Under the pieces are notes generated by a model. The model had not been told where the DNA came from, searched no databases, and saw nothing but the letters and a program-made list of their open reading frames with translations. The position numbers and the translations under genes were made by a program. From Phycisphaerales bacterium (GTDB lineage Bacteria > Planctomycetota > Phycisphaerae > Phycisphaerales > UBA1924), in contig WFPK01000021.1 of assembly GCA_015487555.1 (NCBI GenBank), positions 1 to 56,966 on the forward strand: DNA of 56,966 nucleotides, in the 5' to 3' direction. Shown here one piece after another: positions 25,655 to 35,270 of this stretch (the stretch's first letter is position 1; the number at the start of each line of letters is the position of its first letter).

Positions 25655-25710
25655 CTGTCACCGCTTTGTCACACGAGCAAACACCGATTAGAATGTCACA
25701 AGTGTGTCAC
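25655..25710. promoter_or_regulatory. Two pairs of 7-bp direct repeats (Pho-box-like) upstream of the VWA operon
   Basis: Four copies of NTGTCAC occur: CTGTCAC at 25655, TTGTCAC at 25666, ATGTCAC at 25693 and GTGTCAC at 25704. Within each pair the units start exactly 11 bases apart with four-base spacers, the geometry of PhoB/OmpR-family sites (7-bp direct repeats, one helical turn). They lie 79-134 bases upstream of the VWA start, and a possible -10 (TATTAC on the minus strand, 25625-25630) is suitably placed downstream. Binding by the regulator encoded in the operon is inferred. Confidence 0.55.
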
Positions 25711-25726
25711 ACCCAACACCCGCAAA

Positions 25727-27115
25727 TCAGTGTTTGGCGACTTCAACGATGAGTTTGTGAGGCAGCAGCAGCGCGATCAATCCTGCAAGAAAAAGTGCAG
25801 CTGCTGTCGCGGTGAACGCCGCATCGAGCCCGAGCCCATCGAGCATCGGCTGCGAGAGCCCATCGGGCAACGACCCGATCGCATCGAGCACAAACCCGGG
25901 CGTATTGGGCTTGTTGGCCAATCCCTTGTGCACCAGCTCGGCAAAGATCGGCCCGACAAAGGCGAGCATCCATGCGCCCCCGAGCATCAATCCGCTGGCC
26001 AGGCTCGTGCGATGCGGGAGCAGCCTCTGCGCAAGCGTGATGCTCACCGGGATCACCGCGCCGAATCCAACGCCCGTCAAAATCGTCGCAAAGATCGCAA
26101 TGGGCACCTCGGCGCCATCAGCAATCATCGACGCCCGCGGGATCATGAACAACGCGATCGCCCCGAGGATCGGCAGCACCACAAACATCAGCTTCTCGAA
26201 CCGCGCAGCGAGCATAAACCCAAGCAAGATGCCAACCCCGCCCATGCCCACCTGCATCGACGCTTGCAATATCCCGTTGAGCTGCGAAGCTTCGATGCCC
26301 AGCTCCGAACTCATCGCATCGGCGCTGTGCCGAGCGAGCACCACCCGCTCGGTCCATTCGACGAGCAGATAGATCAGCGCCATGTTCACGCTAAACCGGA
26401 TCATGTTGGCGACATACAACACCCACACCGCAAACCATCGCCCCCTGCGCTGGCTCGGCGACCACGACACGCGATGCTCATCAGCCTTGGCATGGCGATG
26501 CCCGACCTTATGAATCGACAACGCGAGCATAATCGCAAACCCGAGCCCAACAGGGATAAACCACCGCAGCCCAAGCACCCCAGCGACCGTATCGGGCTGC
26601 CCATCGACCGTGGGCGTCATCCACTCGACAAACCTTGGCGTAAACACATTGCCCACGATCCCGCCGGTCATCCCGGCAAGAAAAAACACCGCGATGAGCA
26701 TCGACCGCTTCGACCCGCCCAGATGCCCGACGATCGCAGCTGCGGGCGGATGGAACGCGCCGATCCCGACGGCTCCGAGACAATACAAAATCGTCAACTC
26801 GGTGAAGTTGCTCGCCATTCCCAGATTCCCGATGCACAGCACCGCGAGCACAAAGCCCAATGTCCCCAGCGCCCGCGTATCGAACTTGTCGCTGAGCCAC
26901 GCGACGATCGGCTGGATCGCGCCCGAGCACAACGAACCCAGCGCCAACAACAACGCCTTCTGCTCGGTCCGCAGATCAAGCATCACCGCCAACAACGGCA
27001 GCAACGCGACGCCGACGAACGAAAACACATCGACGACAAAGTGCGTCGCAATGGTGATCGCTGCGCGAAAACCAGACTTTGATTCTGCTTGCTCAATGAT
27101 TGGATCGGTACTCAT
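25727..27115 (-). CDS. MFS transporter, fosmidomycin-resistance (Fsr)-like
   Basis: The 462-residue protein has 12 predicted transmembrane segments. It carries the Fsr-like start ATHFVVDVFSFVGVALLPLL, FHPPAAAIVGHLGG at the end of the fourth helix, and the matching second half. The FHPP-A motif and the His/Asp pair in helix one are typical of the fosmidomycin resistance/drug efflux family. A short cytoplasmic N-terminus precedes the first helix; ATG 27115 is chosen over an upstream frame. It lies 51 bases downstream of the gamma-glutamyltransferase stop on the same strand, so it may be the last gene of that unit. Confidence 0.82.
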   Translation of the reverse strand: MSTDPIIEQAESKSGFRAAITIATHFVVDVFSFVGVALLPLLAVMLDLRTEQKALLLALGSLCSGAIQPIVAWLSDKFDTRALGTLGFVLAVLCIGNLGMASNFTELTILYCLGAVGIGAFHPPAAAIVGHLGGSKRSMLIAVFFLAGMTGGIVGNVFTPRFVEWMTPTVDGQPDTVAGVLGLRWFIPVGLGFAIMLALSIHKVGHRHAKADEHRVSWSPSQRRGRWFAVWVLYVANMIRFSVNMALIYLLVEWTERVVLARHSADAMSSELGIEASQLNGILQASMQVGMGGVGILLGFMLAARFEKLMFVVLPILGAIALFMIPRASMIADGAEVPIAIFATILTGVGFGAVIPVSITLAQRLLPHRTSLASGLMLGGAWMLAFVGPIFAELVHKGLANKPNTPGFVLDAIGSLPDGLSQPMLDGLGLDAAFTATAAALFLAGLIALLLPHKLIVEVAKH

Positions 27116-27166
27116 CAGCCTAGTTTCTAGGCGTGCCGACCCTGAGAAACACGATCGGGGCAAGAA

Positions 27167-28945
27167 TCAGTCGATCCCCGCCGGGCGTCCGCCCTTGCGC
27201 GGATCGCACGCTGCCTGCCACCCCTTGCCATCGGGGTCGCGGACGATCAGCTGCACATTGCCGATCGCTGAGACATTCCGATCTGTGATATGGTGCCCAT
27301 ATCCACGCAGCGGATTGCCCAGCACATTGAGGATATGTATGTTGTACCCCGATTCAAAGCGCAGCTCGTCGGGCAGCCATTGGTGATGAAGCCTGGGCAT
27401 CGCCACCGCCTGCCCGGCGTCCATCCCCCCGAGCACATTGAGCAGCACCTGCGTCGTCGAGGTGATGATCCTGGGCCCACCCGAAGCGCCCGCAACCGCA
27501 ATCACTTGTCCATCCTCATCGAGCACAATCGTCGGCGACATGCTCGACAACGGGTGCTTGCCAACCTCGGGCATGTTCTTCTTCGACTGCACCAGCCCGA
27601 ACCCGTTGGGCCTGGCGCTGGGATGCGTGAAATCATCCATCTCGTTGTTGAGCACAAACCCGAAGGGCTCGACCCCGACGCGCGAGCCAAACGCATGATT
27701 GATCGTCTCAGTCATCGCCACCGCCCCGCCGAAGGGATCAACCACCGAGACATGGCTCGTCCCCGCATCATCAACAAGCGGCTCGTGCGTGCCGTACTCC
27801 TGGCTTGGCTTGACCGATGTCCCGATCGACGCTGCGAGCCGACGGATGTTCTCTTCGTCGAGCAGTTCATCGACGGGGACATCGGCAAACTCCGGATCGG
27901 CCAGGTACCGCGCTCGATCGGCGAAGCTGTGCTTGATCGCTTCGATCATCACATGCACGCTTGCATTCTTGAGCTTCGCATCGGAGAAGTTGTGCCCCTT
28001 GGCCTGCATGATTTTCAGAATCTCGAACATCGTCACGCCGCCGCTTGAAGGCGGAGGCATCCCGATGAACCCCTTGCCCGCGATGGTGGTCTCGATCGGT
28101 TGCATCTCGATGGGTGTATACCCCGCCAGGTCATCGAGGGTGATGCCCCCGCCTCGAATGCGCCGTTTGGCTTTGTGCGCAAGGGCATCGACAATCGCCT
28201 GCCCGATCTGCCCTTGGGTGAAGGCGTCGAGCCCATCGCGGGCGATCAACTCAAGGGCGCGGGCGTGCTCGGGGTTCTCGATCCGATCACCGATTTTGAC
28301 GCGCCCAAAGAGGGCAAACTTCTCCCAAGGCATACGCATATGACTCGTCTGCAATCCGGGGTTCTTGGTGTATTTTTCGTGCAGCCCCATCGCAGCGCGA
28401 TAGAAACTCTCATCGACAACGAACCCGTCGTAGGCTGCCGTGATCGCGGGCGCCATCACCGTTTCCCGATCGAGCGTGCCGTAGTGTTCGAGGGCATAGA
28501 GCAGCCCGGCAACCGTGCCCGGCACCGCGACCGAATACCGTCCGTTCGACATCGAAATCCCCGACGCTGCAACCGATTGGTCATAGGGCGCCGTCTCTCG
28601 GTAGTTGATCGCGGTGCTCACGAATCCGTGGGTTGGATCGTCGGGCAGGTAGATCACCATGAACCCGCCGCCGCCGATGCCGCAGGAGTAGGGGCGGACT
28701 ACCGAGAGTGTAAACGAAGCGGCGACCGCAGCATCGACCGCGTTGCCCCCCATCGCGAGCATCTGCGCCCCCGCCTGCGAAGCCATTTCATGGTCGGCCG
28801 CCACCGCCCCGCGTGCAAATGTCTGCGCGAAAGTCCCCGCCGAGCGTACGCCTTTCCCAGGACTGGCGCATCCAAAGAGCACCAGCGATGCCACTACACA
28901 CAGCGCTACACACAAGAAGGCAATCGGTGTCCATTTTTTGTTCAT
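27167..28945 (-). CDS. ggt: Gamma-glutamyltransferase, lipoprotein-anchored
   Basis: The 592-residue enzyme begins with a lipoprotein-type signal ending LVLFGCASPG. It then has the Ntn-hydrolase precursor: GNAVDAAVAA, GIGGGGFMVIY, and the autoprocessing site before DDAGTSHVSVVD, where Thr becomes the catalytic N-terminal nucleophile of the small subunit. GASGGPRIITST further on is the oxyanion/substrate loop. GGT hydrolyses or transfers gamma-glutamyl groups from glutathione-like compounds outside the cytoplasm. It lies 17 bases downstream of the amidohydrolase gene and in line with a glutamate-cysteine ligase homologue, a coherent gamma-glutamyl context. Confidence 0.95.
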   Translation of the reverse strand: MNKKWTPIAFLCVALCVVASLVLFGCASPGKGVRSAGTFAQTFARGAVAADHEMASQAGAQMLAMGGNAVDAAVAASFTLSVVRPYSCGIGGGGFMVIYLPDDPTHGFVSTAINYRETAPYDQSVAASGISMSNGRYSVAVPGTVAGLLYALEHYGTLDRETVMAPAITAAYDGFVVDESFYRAAMGLHEKYTKNPGLQTSHMRMPWEKFALFGRVKIGDRIENPEHARALELIARDGLDAFTQGQIGQAIVDALAHKAKRRIRGGGITLDDLAGYTPIEMQPIETTIAGKGFIGMPPPSSGGVTMFEILKIMQAKGHNFSDAKLKNASVHVMIEAIKHSFADRARYLADPEFADVPVDELLDEENIRRLAASIGTSVKPSQEYGTHEPLVDDAGTSHVSVVDPFGGAVAMTETINHAFGSRVGVEPFGFVLNNEMDDFTHPSARPNGFGLVQSKKNMPEVGKHPLSSMSPTIVLDEDGQVIAVAGASGGPRIITSTTQVLLNVLGGMDAGQAVAMPRLHHQWLPDELRFESGYNIHILNVLGNPLRGYGHHITDRNVSAIGNVQLIVRDPDGKGWQAACDPRKGGRPAGID

Positions 28946-28962
28946 AGATCGAGTATACCCGA

Positions 28963-30294
28963 TCAGCGATCGACATGATCCAGACAGTGCCTGCGCACGA
29001 TCCAGAATCGTAGATCATCACGATCAGGCCCGCCTGGGATTCGTCCTCGGAAAAGCGCCTTGCAGAACGCGCTGATCCCATGCCAGGCGCGCATCGCCCC
29101 GTGCCCGCCGTCTTTTTCGTCGTGGCGGACAAGCCGATACCCAAAGAGATGGAACACCTGCCGCTTGAGCACCGCTGCCAGATCCGCATCGACATACAGC
29201 GACCCGTCATCCATCACATACACCCCGGGCATACGGGCGATGAGCCAATGGATCCACTCCTGCCTGCGCACCCTCGCTGAGAACCCGATCCATCCTTCGC
29301 CGATGTGGCGAACGATGAAGAACCCGTCATCGCCGATGCGCTTTCGCGTCTGCATGTTGGGCAAGAACACCCGCCCACGCACCGGCGAAGTGATCGTCTG
29401 CCCATCCTCAACAGCGATCGGGGTTACGCCCTGCCTGATGCGCATCCCGGCTTCGATCCCCGGGCACATCGCAAAGTCCTCGTGTTCGATGGGCTTGCGG
29501 TACCGGATATCGAAGACCTTGTAGGCCTGGTCCCCCACCGCTTGGCGCAAGATATCACCCGGGCGACGCGGGTGGGGCAGCGCATCGACCCGCAGGATCC
29601 CCGCTGCGTGAAGCCCCGCCCAGATCGCTGCTTCGTGCACGACGATTGATTGTGGATCGAAATGCTGTCCGCCTTCGATCACAACAGCGATCGAGCCGAG
29701 CTCATTGGTCACCCGGTCAATCACCAACCCATCGAGCTCCTCTTCAAACCCCAGATACAAAGGCATCGGCATCTGGCGCGCAAAGAGCCTCGCCGGGAGC
29801 GAATCCTCGAACACCGCCACCGGGGGCGCATCCGAGCTCGTCGTGTGCAGGTCCATCACGATCAGCTCCTGGCTCTGCGCCCGCTGGGCGCGAAGCGCTG
29901 CGAGCAGCTCGTGCATCTGCCCGTGCTCGACGCTGGTGCTCGCGGGCTTGGCGATCTGCTCGTCGGTAAAAATCCGGTTGAGATCGAAATCAATGTACCG
30001 CGCTTCTTTGTCGTCGAGATTGAGGGCGGGCAGATTCCCCGCCAGCACCACCAATCGCCCGTGGAATCCGGTGGGCTGCTCGGCGTTGAGTGTATCGAGC
30101 ACCCGCTTTGCTGCGATCAATCCCGCGGGCTCGTTGCCGTGCACGCCGCCGATGATAACAAGTGTTGTTCCTGCTGAATCATCGGATGCAAACCGCCCCA
30201 GCTCGCGCTTTGGCCAGCATGCACCTGCCGATACTGACCCGGGATCAACCTCGTCTTGCGCTGCCTGCTCTGTCAGATCATCGCCTGTGGACAT
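28963..30294 (-). CDS. Succinylglutamate desuccinylase/aspartoacylase-family hydrolase
   Basis: The 443-residue protein has the AstE/AspA zinc-peptidase-like core (related to M14). GGVHGNEPAGL supplies a zinc His and Glu, FDLNRIF the Asn-Arg substrate motif, and VMDLHTTSSDAPP the third zinc His. This family removes N-acyl groups from amino acids such as N-succinylglutamate or N-acetylaspartate. A C-terminal region of about 200 residues is longer than in the short members and could be a second domain. Its position between ggt and the glutamate-cysteine ligase homologue suggests an N-acyl or gamma-glutamyl amino acid substrate, which is inference. Confidence 0.82.
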   Translation of the reverse strand: MSTGDDLTEQAAQDEVDPGSVSAGACWPKRELGRFASDDSAGTTLVIIGGVHGNEPAGLIAAKRVLDTLNAEQPTGFHGRLVVLAGNLPALNLDDKEARYIDFDLNRIFTDEQIAKPASTSVEHGQMHELLAALRAQRAQSQELIVMDLHTTSSDAPPVAVFEDSLPARLFARQMPMPLYLGFEEELDGLVIDRVTNELGSIAVVIEGGQHFDPQSIVVHEAAIWAGLHAAGILRVDALPHPRRPGDILRQAVGDQAYKVFDIRYRKPIEHEDFAMCPGIEAGMRIRQGVTPIAVEDGQTITSPVRGRVFLPNMQTRKRIGDDGFFIVRHIGEGWIGFSARVRRQEWIHWLIARMPGVYVMDDGSLYVDADLAAVLKRQVFHLFGYRLVRHDEKDGGHGAMRAWHGISAFCKALFRGRIPGGPDRDDLRFWIVRRHCLDHVDR

Positions 30295-30379
30295 CACCGT
30301 CAGCCGTCCTTACTTGTCAAAACACCTACGCCGCATCAACCTACGCCGCATCATAGGTGTCCATCGGTACAAATGCGTA

Positions 30380-32308
30380 TCACGCCCGCTCGGGCTTTGC
30401 CCGAAGCTGATCTTCGAGGAGCTGACCAGCGATCCGCATATAATCATGCTCGGTGACAATCCCCACCAGCTTGCCATCGGCAACCACAGGCAGACACGAT
30501 GCCCCGTGCTGTTTCATCAGCTCGATCGCATCGAGGGTGAGTGTCTCGGGAGAAGCGGTGATCGGATCGCGCTCCATGATATCAGCGACAGCAACCGAGC
30601 CCTTGGCCCGCATCTTGGGATCAGAGACAAAGCGCAGAATCGCGCGGTAGCTGAGCAACCCGACGAGGTTGTGCTTGTCGTCTTCGACGGGGATGTGGCG
30701 CACCTTTTCCCAGTTCATGATCGAGGCAGCCAGGTCGATCAGCTCGTCAGCCTGCACCGTGAAGAGGTCGGTGTTCATATATTGCCCGACCCGTTCGTAG
30801 TGCTGTTTCCAATCTCCGCCCTCGCTCAGCTGGGCCACAGGCCATTGATGCACGGGCTGATCGGTCTCTTGGCGTTGGATCGTCGCTGCGGTCAGCGCCC
30901 CGAGCCGCTCGGCGCGGGTGCCGATGCCATGAATCTTGGCTGCCGAATCGAGCATCCAGCGCGCCCCGTTCTTGCCCGATGCGACCCGAGCTTCGATAAT
31001 GTCCATGTAGCGCTCGATATCGCCCTGGTCGATCGCGCAGGATTTGAGCCCGGTTCGCGCCAATGGGATGAGCTCGTCGAGCAGCAGATCGCGCGCCGAG
31101 ATGGTCGAATCATCGAGCCAGTGCATCTTGAAGTTGAGCCCATACCGCGCCGAGGCAACAAAGTTCGCCTGCGCATGCTCGAAGGGAATCCGCTCGGCCA
31201 GGTCGGGATAAACCTTGGGGATCTGGATCATCAACCCGAACCACAGCGCCGCGTTGGCGATCTCATCGACAATGCTCGGGCCCGCGGGCAACACGCGGTT
31301 CTCGATCCGCAGGTGAGGCTTGCCGTTGGTGATGCCATAGCACGGGCGGTTCCACCGGTACATCGTCGAGTTGTGCGTCGCCAACCCATAGAGCTTGGGC
31401 ACCTGCCCCGCTTCGACCAGTGCGATCGAATCCTCTTCCTTTTCCGATCCAAACAACGCACGGAACCGTGCGATGTCCTCCTGATAGATTTCAAGCACCG
31501 ACGATTTGACCCACTTCTCCCCAAAGCGCACCCGCTTGGGCACATCGCGCTGGGAGGGGATCTCGCTGCCCGAGGTATCGATGGTCTGCTCGAAGATGGC
31601 GATGCGTGTTTCGTGCCAGAGCCGTTTGCCAAAGAGCACCGCCGAGTTGGCCCCCGCTGCCAGCGTCGGGGCCGCGATGAGCTGGGCACCGTTGTAACAC
31701 AGGGCAAACTCATCGGGAGCCACCTGATAATGAAGCTGAAACGAGGTATTGAGCGCCTCGACCATCACATTATCATGCGTGAACTTGAGCTCGTCGATCC
31801 CCTTGATCCGGATATCGAACCGCCCGCCCTGGGCTTTGGTGATCTGCTTGTTGAGCGCAAAGTAGCGCGAGCGAGGCGTGATGAACTCCATCGACAAATG
31901 CTCTTGGAGAATCGTCGGCAGCATCCCGATCAGGATCGGCCTGGCGCCGTGCCGGGCAGCTGCCTGCTTCACCCGCCCCATCAGCGCATCGAGCTCGCGG
32001 TGCACATCGCCGAGCACCGAGCCCGTGAGCTCCATCGGCGAGAGATTCAACTCGATATTGAAACGCCCGATCTCCGTCGTCGCCAAAGGTTCATCGAGCG
32101 CATCGAGCACCTCAGGACCAACAGGGGCAGGTTCGGAGGCGTCATCGACCAGGGCCAGTTCCTGCTCGGCCCCGATCCGACGAACGCCCGTCTCGAACAT
32201 CCCCTGCTCGATCATCCGCTCGAGCGCATGGAGATCATTGAGCACATGCCCGATTGTCGCCCGGTGCTGATCCCCGCCTTGGGTTGTTTCGATATCCTGC
32301 ACACCCAT
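30380..32308 (-). CDS. Glutamate-cysteine ligase (GCS2)-like protein fused to two CBS domains
   Basis: The 642-residue protein has a GCS2-type ATP-grasp-like ligase domain (about residues 20-470). Its features are GAEQELALVD, the E-x-N sequence IELNLSPMEL, HDNVMVEALNTSFQLHYQV and RIENRVLPAGPS. A C-terminal pair of CBS domains (about 515-640) includes RHIPVEDDKHNLVGLLSYR and LPVVADGKLVGIVTEHDYMR. The first domain should join glutamate to an amine such as cysteine. The CBS pair suggests control by adenine nucleotides. ATG 32308 is chosen because upstream codons are out of family. No glutathione synthetase is visible. Confidence 0.88.
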   Translation of the reverse strand: MGVQDIETTQGGDQHRATIGHVLNDLHALERMIEQGMFETGVRRIGAEQELALVDDASEPAPVGPEVLDALDEPLATTEIGRFNIELNLSPMELTGSVLGDVHRELDALMGRVKQAAARHGARPILIGMLPTILQEHLSMEFITPRSRYFALNKQITKAQGGRFDIRIKGIDELKFTHDNVMVEALNTSFQLHYQVAPDEFALCYNGAQLIAAPTLAAGANSAVLFGKRLWHETRIAIFEQTIDTSGSEIPSQRDVPKRVRFGEKWVKSSVLEIYQEDIARFRALFGSEKEEDSIALVEAGQVPKLYGLATHNSTMYRWNRPCYGITNGKPHLRIENRVLPAGPSIVDEIANAALWFGLMIQIPKVYPDLAERIPFEHAQANFVASARYGLNFKMHWLDDSTISARDLLLDELIPLARTGLKSCAIDQGDIERYMDIIEARVASGKNGARWMLDSAAKIHGIGTRAERLGALTAATIQRQETDQPVHQWPVAQLSEGGDWKQHYERVGQYMNTDLFTVQADELIDLAASIMNWEKVRHIPVEDDKHNLVGLLSYRAILRFVSDPKMRAKGSVAVADIMERDPITASPETLTLDAIELMKQHGASCLPVVADGKLVGIVTEHDYMRIAGQLLEDQLRAKPERA

Positions 32309-32724
32309 CCGAACATTCTCCGCACAAACCAAACAGCCCACCCCCTCAATCCTACAGGACTGGGCGTGCCCTCTTGGCGATGATAACACAAGCAGACAAT
32401 CTGATCCGTTTCAATCCTGCGAAATCATGCAACTCTCTTGATAGGCAAGCCGTATTTGTAAGGGTGTCAGGTATCGTTGCCTTGACATCGCCTGTGTTTT
32501 TCGTGCGGATTGTTCCAAAGCTGCACTTGGCATGTAAATGGCGTGCAAATCTTGTTTTGAGCATTTGGGCCCACCCAATGCCCGATCTCGCCGATCGCAT
32601 AGCATGAGCAGGGCATAAAATGTAGACGGCTCTATAGACGGCTGACCCTCTCTGTTGAGCCCAGCGCTCGAGTCCATCTCCTGCCCAATCCGTTTTCCGA
32701 TTCATTTCGACCTGGAGCCCCCCG
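32309..32724. other. Intergenic region between divergent genes, no gene seen
   Basis: This 416-base gap separates the ligase (minus) from the first M14 peptidase (plus). A TTGACA at 32482-32487 has no convincing partner -10. TAGACGGCT occurs twice at about 32623 and 32635. The GGAG of the peptidase gene lies at its right end. Short open frames here have no family likeness, and no palindromic repeat of families A-D is present. Confidence 0.6.
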
Positions 32725-35109
32725 ATGCACATCCCCTCTCGCCCGACCATACCCTGCATCACCCCGATGCTCACCCTGACGCTTGCCCTGACGAGCACCG
32801 TCGGCTCGGCCCAGCCCATCGAACTCCCCCAAATCCCCCGGCTCGACCTGCTCACCCACACGCCCGATCCGATCTACCAAAACCAAACCGTCATCCGCGT
32901 CCGCACCACCTCGCAGGCCCAGCTCGATGCCCTGCTCGGACTCGTCGAATCCGTCTGGTCCGAACGCACCGGGGTAGGTGTGCTCGATGTCCAGATCAAA
33001 CGCGAGCACCTCGATGCGCTCACCAAACTCGGCATCGCCCACCAAGTGCTCATCGAAGACCTCCAGACCAGCACCGATCAAACCTGGAGCCTCATCAAAC
33101 AGCAAGAACAGCTCGACCGCGAGCGAATCAACCAAGCCCAACGCGGCGCAGCCGTCCACGACGACGCCTGGTTCGCCAACTACAAGCAGTTCGCCGACAT
33201 CATCGCCTATTTCAATAACATCGCAGCCCTGCGCCCAGACCTGGCATCCATGGCCGACATCGGTGACTCGATCGAAGGCAACGACATCTACGCCATCACC
33301 ATCACCGCACCCGATCAACCCGGCAACCTCGCTGCCGATCGCCCCGTCGTGCTCTGGCACGGCACCACCCACGCCCGCGAATGGGTCTCGCCGATGACCG
33401 TCTCCTACCTCGCATCCAAGTTCGTCGATTCATACGACACCGACCCACGCGTCAAAGACATCCTCGATTCCGCACGACTCGTCATCATCCCCGTCACCAA
33501 CCCCGATGGATACCTCTACACCTGGTCGGGAAACCGATTCTGGCGAAAAAACAGACGAGACAACGGGTTCGACACCTTCGGCGTCGATCTCAACCGCAAC
33601 TGGGGATATCAATGGGGAGGCGAAGGGTCATCAGCAAGCACCGCAAGCCCGGTCTATCGAGGAACCGGACCATTCTCTGAACCCGAAACCGCGGCCCTGC
33701 GCGACCTTTCCCTGAGCTTCGGCGATCAGCTCGTCGCCCACATCGACTACCACGCCTACTCCCAGCTCATCCTTTGGCCATTTGGATACGCTGCCGGTGT
33801 CATCACCCCAGAACCCGACCGCACCTTCTTCGATACCCTCGCGACTGATCTCTCCGAAGAAATCCTCGCCTTCTCGGGTGTCTTCTATGCCCCGATGCAA
33901 TCGGTCGATCTCTACCCGGCTGCGGGCGATTCCACCGATTGGTACTACGGCGAGCTGGGCGCCAAAAGCCTCACCTACGAGCTCCGCCCGCTCGATCGGT
34001 TCGACCCGCCGCCTTCGATCCTCTTGCCCACCGCCCAAGAAAACTACGAAGCAGCCAAACTCTTCGTCGAACGCACCACCGCCCGTCTGGCCCTTGGGCA
34101 TACCCCCACCAACCTCGTCGCTGCCGACACACCAACCCCGGTGATCCTCTCGGCTTCCGATGGGATCGAAACACTCGATCCCGCTTCGCCAACACTCTTT
34201 GCCCGGCTCGGCTCGGCCGGTTCGTTCACCGCCATCCCCATGAGCTCCATCGGCAACGCCAACTTCCAGGCCGATCTCCCCGCAGCCCCATGCGATACCC
34301 AAATCCAATACTACTTCCAGGTCGCAACCACCCAGGGCACACTCATCATCTTCCCCGCCGATGCCCAATCCTCGCCTCTGACTGCCCTGGCCCAGGAGTT
34401 CACGGTCGCATTCGATGACGACATGGAATCCAACTCCGGATGGACCGTCGGCTCGCCAACCGACACCGCCACCACCGGCATCTGGAACCGCATGAACCCG
34501 CAAGGAACCGCTGCCCAACCCGAAGATGACCACACCGTCGCCGGCACCGACTGCTGGGTCACCGATGGATTCGCAGGCACTGCCCTGGGTGATCGCGACA
34601 TCGACGGGGGCGCGACCACCCTCACCTCCCCGATGCTCGATGCCATCATCCTCGGCGAAGATGCCCAGCTCGTCTACTGGAGATGGTATTCAAACAACAC
34701 AGGAGCGAGCCCAAACGAAGATTCCATGCTCGTCGAAATCTCAAACGACAACGGCAACTCGTGGACAACCCTCGAAACCGTCACCGAGAACGCTGGCGCA
34801 TGGGTCGAGAAACGATTCTTCATCGCCGACACCATCTTGCCAACCGACCAGATGCGCATCCGCTTCATCGCTTCCGATCTCTTCAACGGCTCGATCGTCG
34901 AGGCCGGCGTCGATGACCTGCGCATCGAATCCATTGGATGCTCAACCAACTCCCCAGACATCAACGGCGACGGCACACTCAACTTCTTCGATATCTCCGC
35001 GTTCCTCGAAGCCTTTGGCAACTTCGACCCCATCGCCGACTTCAACAACGATGGACTATGGAACTTCTTCGACATCTCCGCCTTCCTCGAAGCCTTTGCA
35101 GCAGGATAA
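32725..35109 (+). CDS. Secreted M14 zinc carboxypeptidase with dockerin-like C-terminal tail
   Basis: The 794-residue protein has a signal peptide (cleavage near GSAQ), a propeptide to about 140 and a carboxypeptidase-A-type domain (about 145-460). Zinc ligands are H216 and E219 (HAREW) and H343 (DYHAYSQL). NRNWG is present and the catalytic Glu is E419 in YELRP. Two beta-sandwich-like regions follow, and then a 50-residue tail with two EF-hand-like repeats (DINGDGTLNFFDISAFL and DFNNDGLWNFFDISAFL). It is tandem with a close paralogue. The tail resembles planctomycete GC-type dockerins but stops at FAAG, without the final Cys. Confidence 0.92.
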   Translation: MHIPSRPTIPCITPMLTLTLALTSTVGSAQPIELPQIPRLDLLTHTPDPIYQNQTVIRVRTTSQAQLDALLGLVESVWSERTGVGVLDVQIKREHLDALTKLGIAHQVLIEDLQTSTDQTWSLIKQQEQLDRERINQAQRGAAVHDDAWFANYKQFADIIAYFNNIAALRPDLASMADIGDSIEGNDIYAITITAPDQPGNLAADRPVVLWHGTTHAREWVSPMTVSYLASKFVDSYDTDPRVKDILDSARLVIIPVTNPDGYLYTWSGNRFWRKNRRDNGFDTFGVDLNRNWGYQWGGEGSSASTASPVYRGTGPFSEPETAALRDLSLSFGDQLVAHIDYHAYSQLILWPFGYAAGVITPEPDRTFFDTLATDLSEEILAFSGVFYAPMQSVDLYPAAGDSTDWYYGELGAKSLTYELRPLDRFDPPPSILLPTAQENYEAAKLFVERTTARLALGHTPTNLVAADTPTPVILSASDGIETLDPASPTLFARLGSAGSFTAIPMSSIGNANFQADLPAAPCDTQIQYYFQVATTQGTLIIFPADAQSSPLTALAQEFTVAFDDDMESNSGWTVGSPTDTATTGIWNRMNPQGTAAQPEDDHTVAGTDCWVTDGFAGTALGDRDIDGGATTLTSPMLDAIILGEDAQLVYWRWYSNNTGASPNEDSMLVEISNDNGNSWTTLETVTENAGAWVEKRFFIADTILPTDQMRIRFIASDLFNGSIVEAGVDDLRIESIGCSTNSPDINGDGTLNFFDISAFLEAFGNFDPIADFNNDGLWNFFDISAFLEAFAAG

Positions 35110-35143
35110 ACAATCGGCCGCCCCCCCCTTCTCTCCCCACGAG

Positions 35144-35174
35144 CCCCCGCGCATCCACGCGGGGGTGATTTTTT
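35144..35174 (+). terminator. Rho-independent terminator after the first M14 gene
   Basis: The perfect 8-bp GC stem CCCCCGCG/CGCGGGGG with a six-base loop is followed by TGATTTTTTG. It lies 35 bases after the stop, so the two tandem peptidase genes are likely separate transcripts. Confidence 0.85.
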
Positions 35175-35270
35175 GTGCTTTCGCTTTCCAGAAACGAAAC
35201 TCACGAACCAAGCTCACGAATCGAAAGTTTCTTGGTATACAACAAGACCAACTTCGGCTACATTCATTGC

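Noticed and set aside
25730..27082. Long open frame on the plus strand opposite the MFS transporter
   Set aside because: Its composition is that of an antisense frame (His, Arg, Gln, Pro) and it has no hydrophobic segments, while the minus frame has 12 membrane helices.
29705..32383. Long open frame on the plus strand (892 codons) opposite the glutamyl ligase
   Set aside because: It is the antisense shadow of a high-GC gene. The minus-strand product has clear GCS2 and CBS motifs; the plus-strand one is Arg/His/Pro-rich without any.
35121..35128. Run of eight C after the first M14 gene
   Set aside because: It lies downstream of the stop codon and before the terminator, not in a promoter or coding frame.
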